From: Crithidia expoeki
Lineage: Eukaryota; Euglenozoa; Kinetoplastea; Trypanosomatida; Trypanosomatidae
DNA: 64,000 nt
Reading direction: 5' to 3'
Assembly: GCA_900240875.1 (NCBI GenBank)
Contig: OESE01000198.1
Span: forward strand, 186,001 to 250,000
In this document: positions 63,771-64,000 of the stretch, one piece after another
Numbering within the stretch: the first letter of the stretch is position 1
Layout of the letters: every line of letters begins with the position of its first letter
Notes under the pieces: model-generated
Databases searched by the model: none
Seen by the model: only the letters and a program-made list of their open reading frames with translations
What the model was told of the DNA's origin: nothing
Translations under genes and position numbers: made by a program

Positions 63771-63798
63771 CTTTTATTTCTCTTTTTGCAAATTGGAG
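63771..63798 (+). promoter_or_regulatory. Likely trans-splice acceptor of the right-edge gene
   Basis: Pyrimidine tract at 63771-63787 followed by the first AG at 63797-63798, 21 nt before the ATG at 63820. Confidence 0.5.
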
Positions 63799-63819
63799 GC
63801 AAACAAAAACAGATACAGT

Positions 63820-64000
63820 ATGTCTTCTGAAGAAGCCACCCACGAAGCTGTCGAGGAGCACGAAAGGTTCGCGACGGCGGACGACACAGCTGCGAGCGAA
63901 GGAAAGGAAACAGCTGCTGATGAAGAGGAGCCCTTTGATGCGGCGCACGCTGCAGCAGCTGCTGACCAAAAAGAAAATGCTGTCGATGGAAACGCTCGCG
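63820..64000 (+). CDS. Acidic Ala-rich protein, N-terminal part (runs off the right edge)
   Basis: Open from an ATG at 63820 to the window edge (60 codons, no stop). The visible part is rich in Glu, Asp and Ala (MSSEEATHEAVEEHERF, EEEPFDAAHAAAAAD) and lacks hydrophobic segments. GC content is high, as in the other genes, and a polypyrimidine tract plus AG lies just upstream. I cannot identify it from this fragment. Confidence 0.6.
   Translation, partial: MSSEEATHEAVEEHERFATADDTAASEGKETAADEEEPFDAAHAAAAADQKENAVDGNAR

Larger units (their letters stand above)
63131..63819. other. Intergenic region between the two plus-strand genes
   Basis: About 690 nt, AT-rich, with a long (AT)n/(TATG) microsatellite at about 63249-63300 and pyrimidine tracts on the plus strand toward the right end. 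No gene. Confidence 0.6.

Noticed and set aside
1-64000. Retrotransposons or virus-like elements
   Set aside because: No reverse transcriptase, integrase, capsid or terminal-repeat structure was recognised in any frame that I read.

Overview
The window looks like nuclear DNA of a trypanosomatid protist (Kinetoplastea). All genes are intronless. Everything from the left edge to about 60.35 kb is on the minus strand, and the last two genes are on the plus strand. Intergenic gaps of 0.5-3 kb are full of polypyrimidine tracts and AT/TG microsatellites, as expected for polycistronic transcription with spliced-leader trans-splicing. Several proteins (eIF5A, PP2C, prefoldin 4) look very like Leishmania/Crithidia relatives. 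Genus cannot be fixed from sequence alone. About half the window is coding, and the coding DNA is clearly richer in GC than the gaps.

Layout, in window order. 1-586: 5' part of an unknown protein. 2.8-4.1 kb: PH-domain protein. 6.9-10.2 kb: large protein with TPR-like helices and a possible actinoporin-fold domain. 11.8-12.1 kb: prefoldin subunit 4. 13.6-19.2 kb: 1871-residue pseudokinase. 22.2-25.4 kb: cyclin-fold protein whose reading frame is interrupted. 27.9-28.7 kb: mitochondrial DNL zinc-finger (Zim17) protein. 29.4-33.2 kb: ankyrin-repeat membrane protein. 36.0-46.4 kb: tandem cluster of five related genes, one of them broken. 46.9-48.0 kb: Skp1/BTB-like protein. 50.3-51.6 kb: PP2C phosphatase. 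53.5-56.8 kb: Rad5/Rad16-type SNF2-RING protein with a PARP-type zinc finger. 57.8-60.3 kb: three eIF5A copies. 60.35-62.58 kb: gene-free, AT-rich divergent strand-switch region, a likely Pol II start region. 62.6-63.1 kb and 63.8 kb onward: two plus-strand genes, the second cut by the window edge.

The most interesting item is the five-gene tandem family at 36-46.4 kb. I do not recognise it. Members share an N-terminal domain with recurrent short blocks, then a Cys-rich hydrophobic segment, and in the intact members a low-complexity tail rich in Q/N/P/Y/G. Two members share 569 bp that are identical base for base, beginning exactly at the start codon and ending inside codon 188, after which the proteins are unrelated in sequence but similar in plan. 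A fifth, decayed member was found by reading frames by eye at 43.1-43.8 kb. Other points of note are a perfect 55-bp palindrome at 34.3 kb, the cyclin frameshift and the dead kinase.

The genes do not form a functional operon. In this group neighbouring genes share a transcription unit, and control is mostly post-transcriptional.
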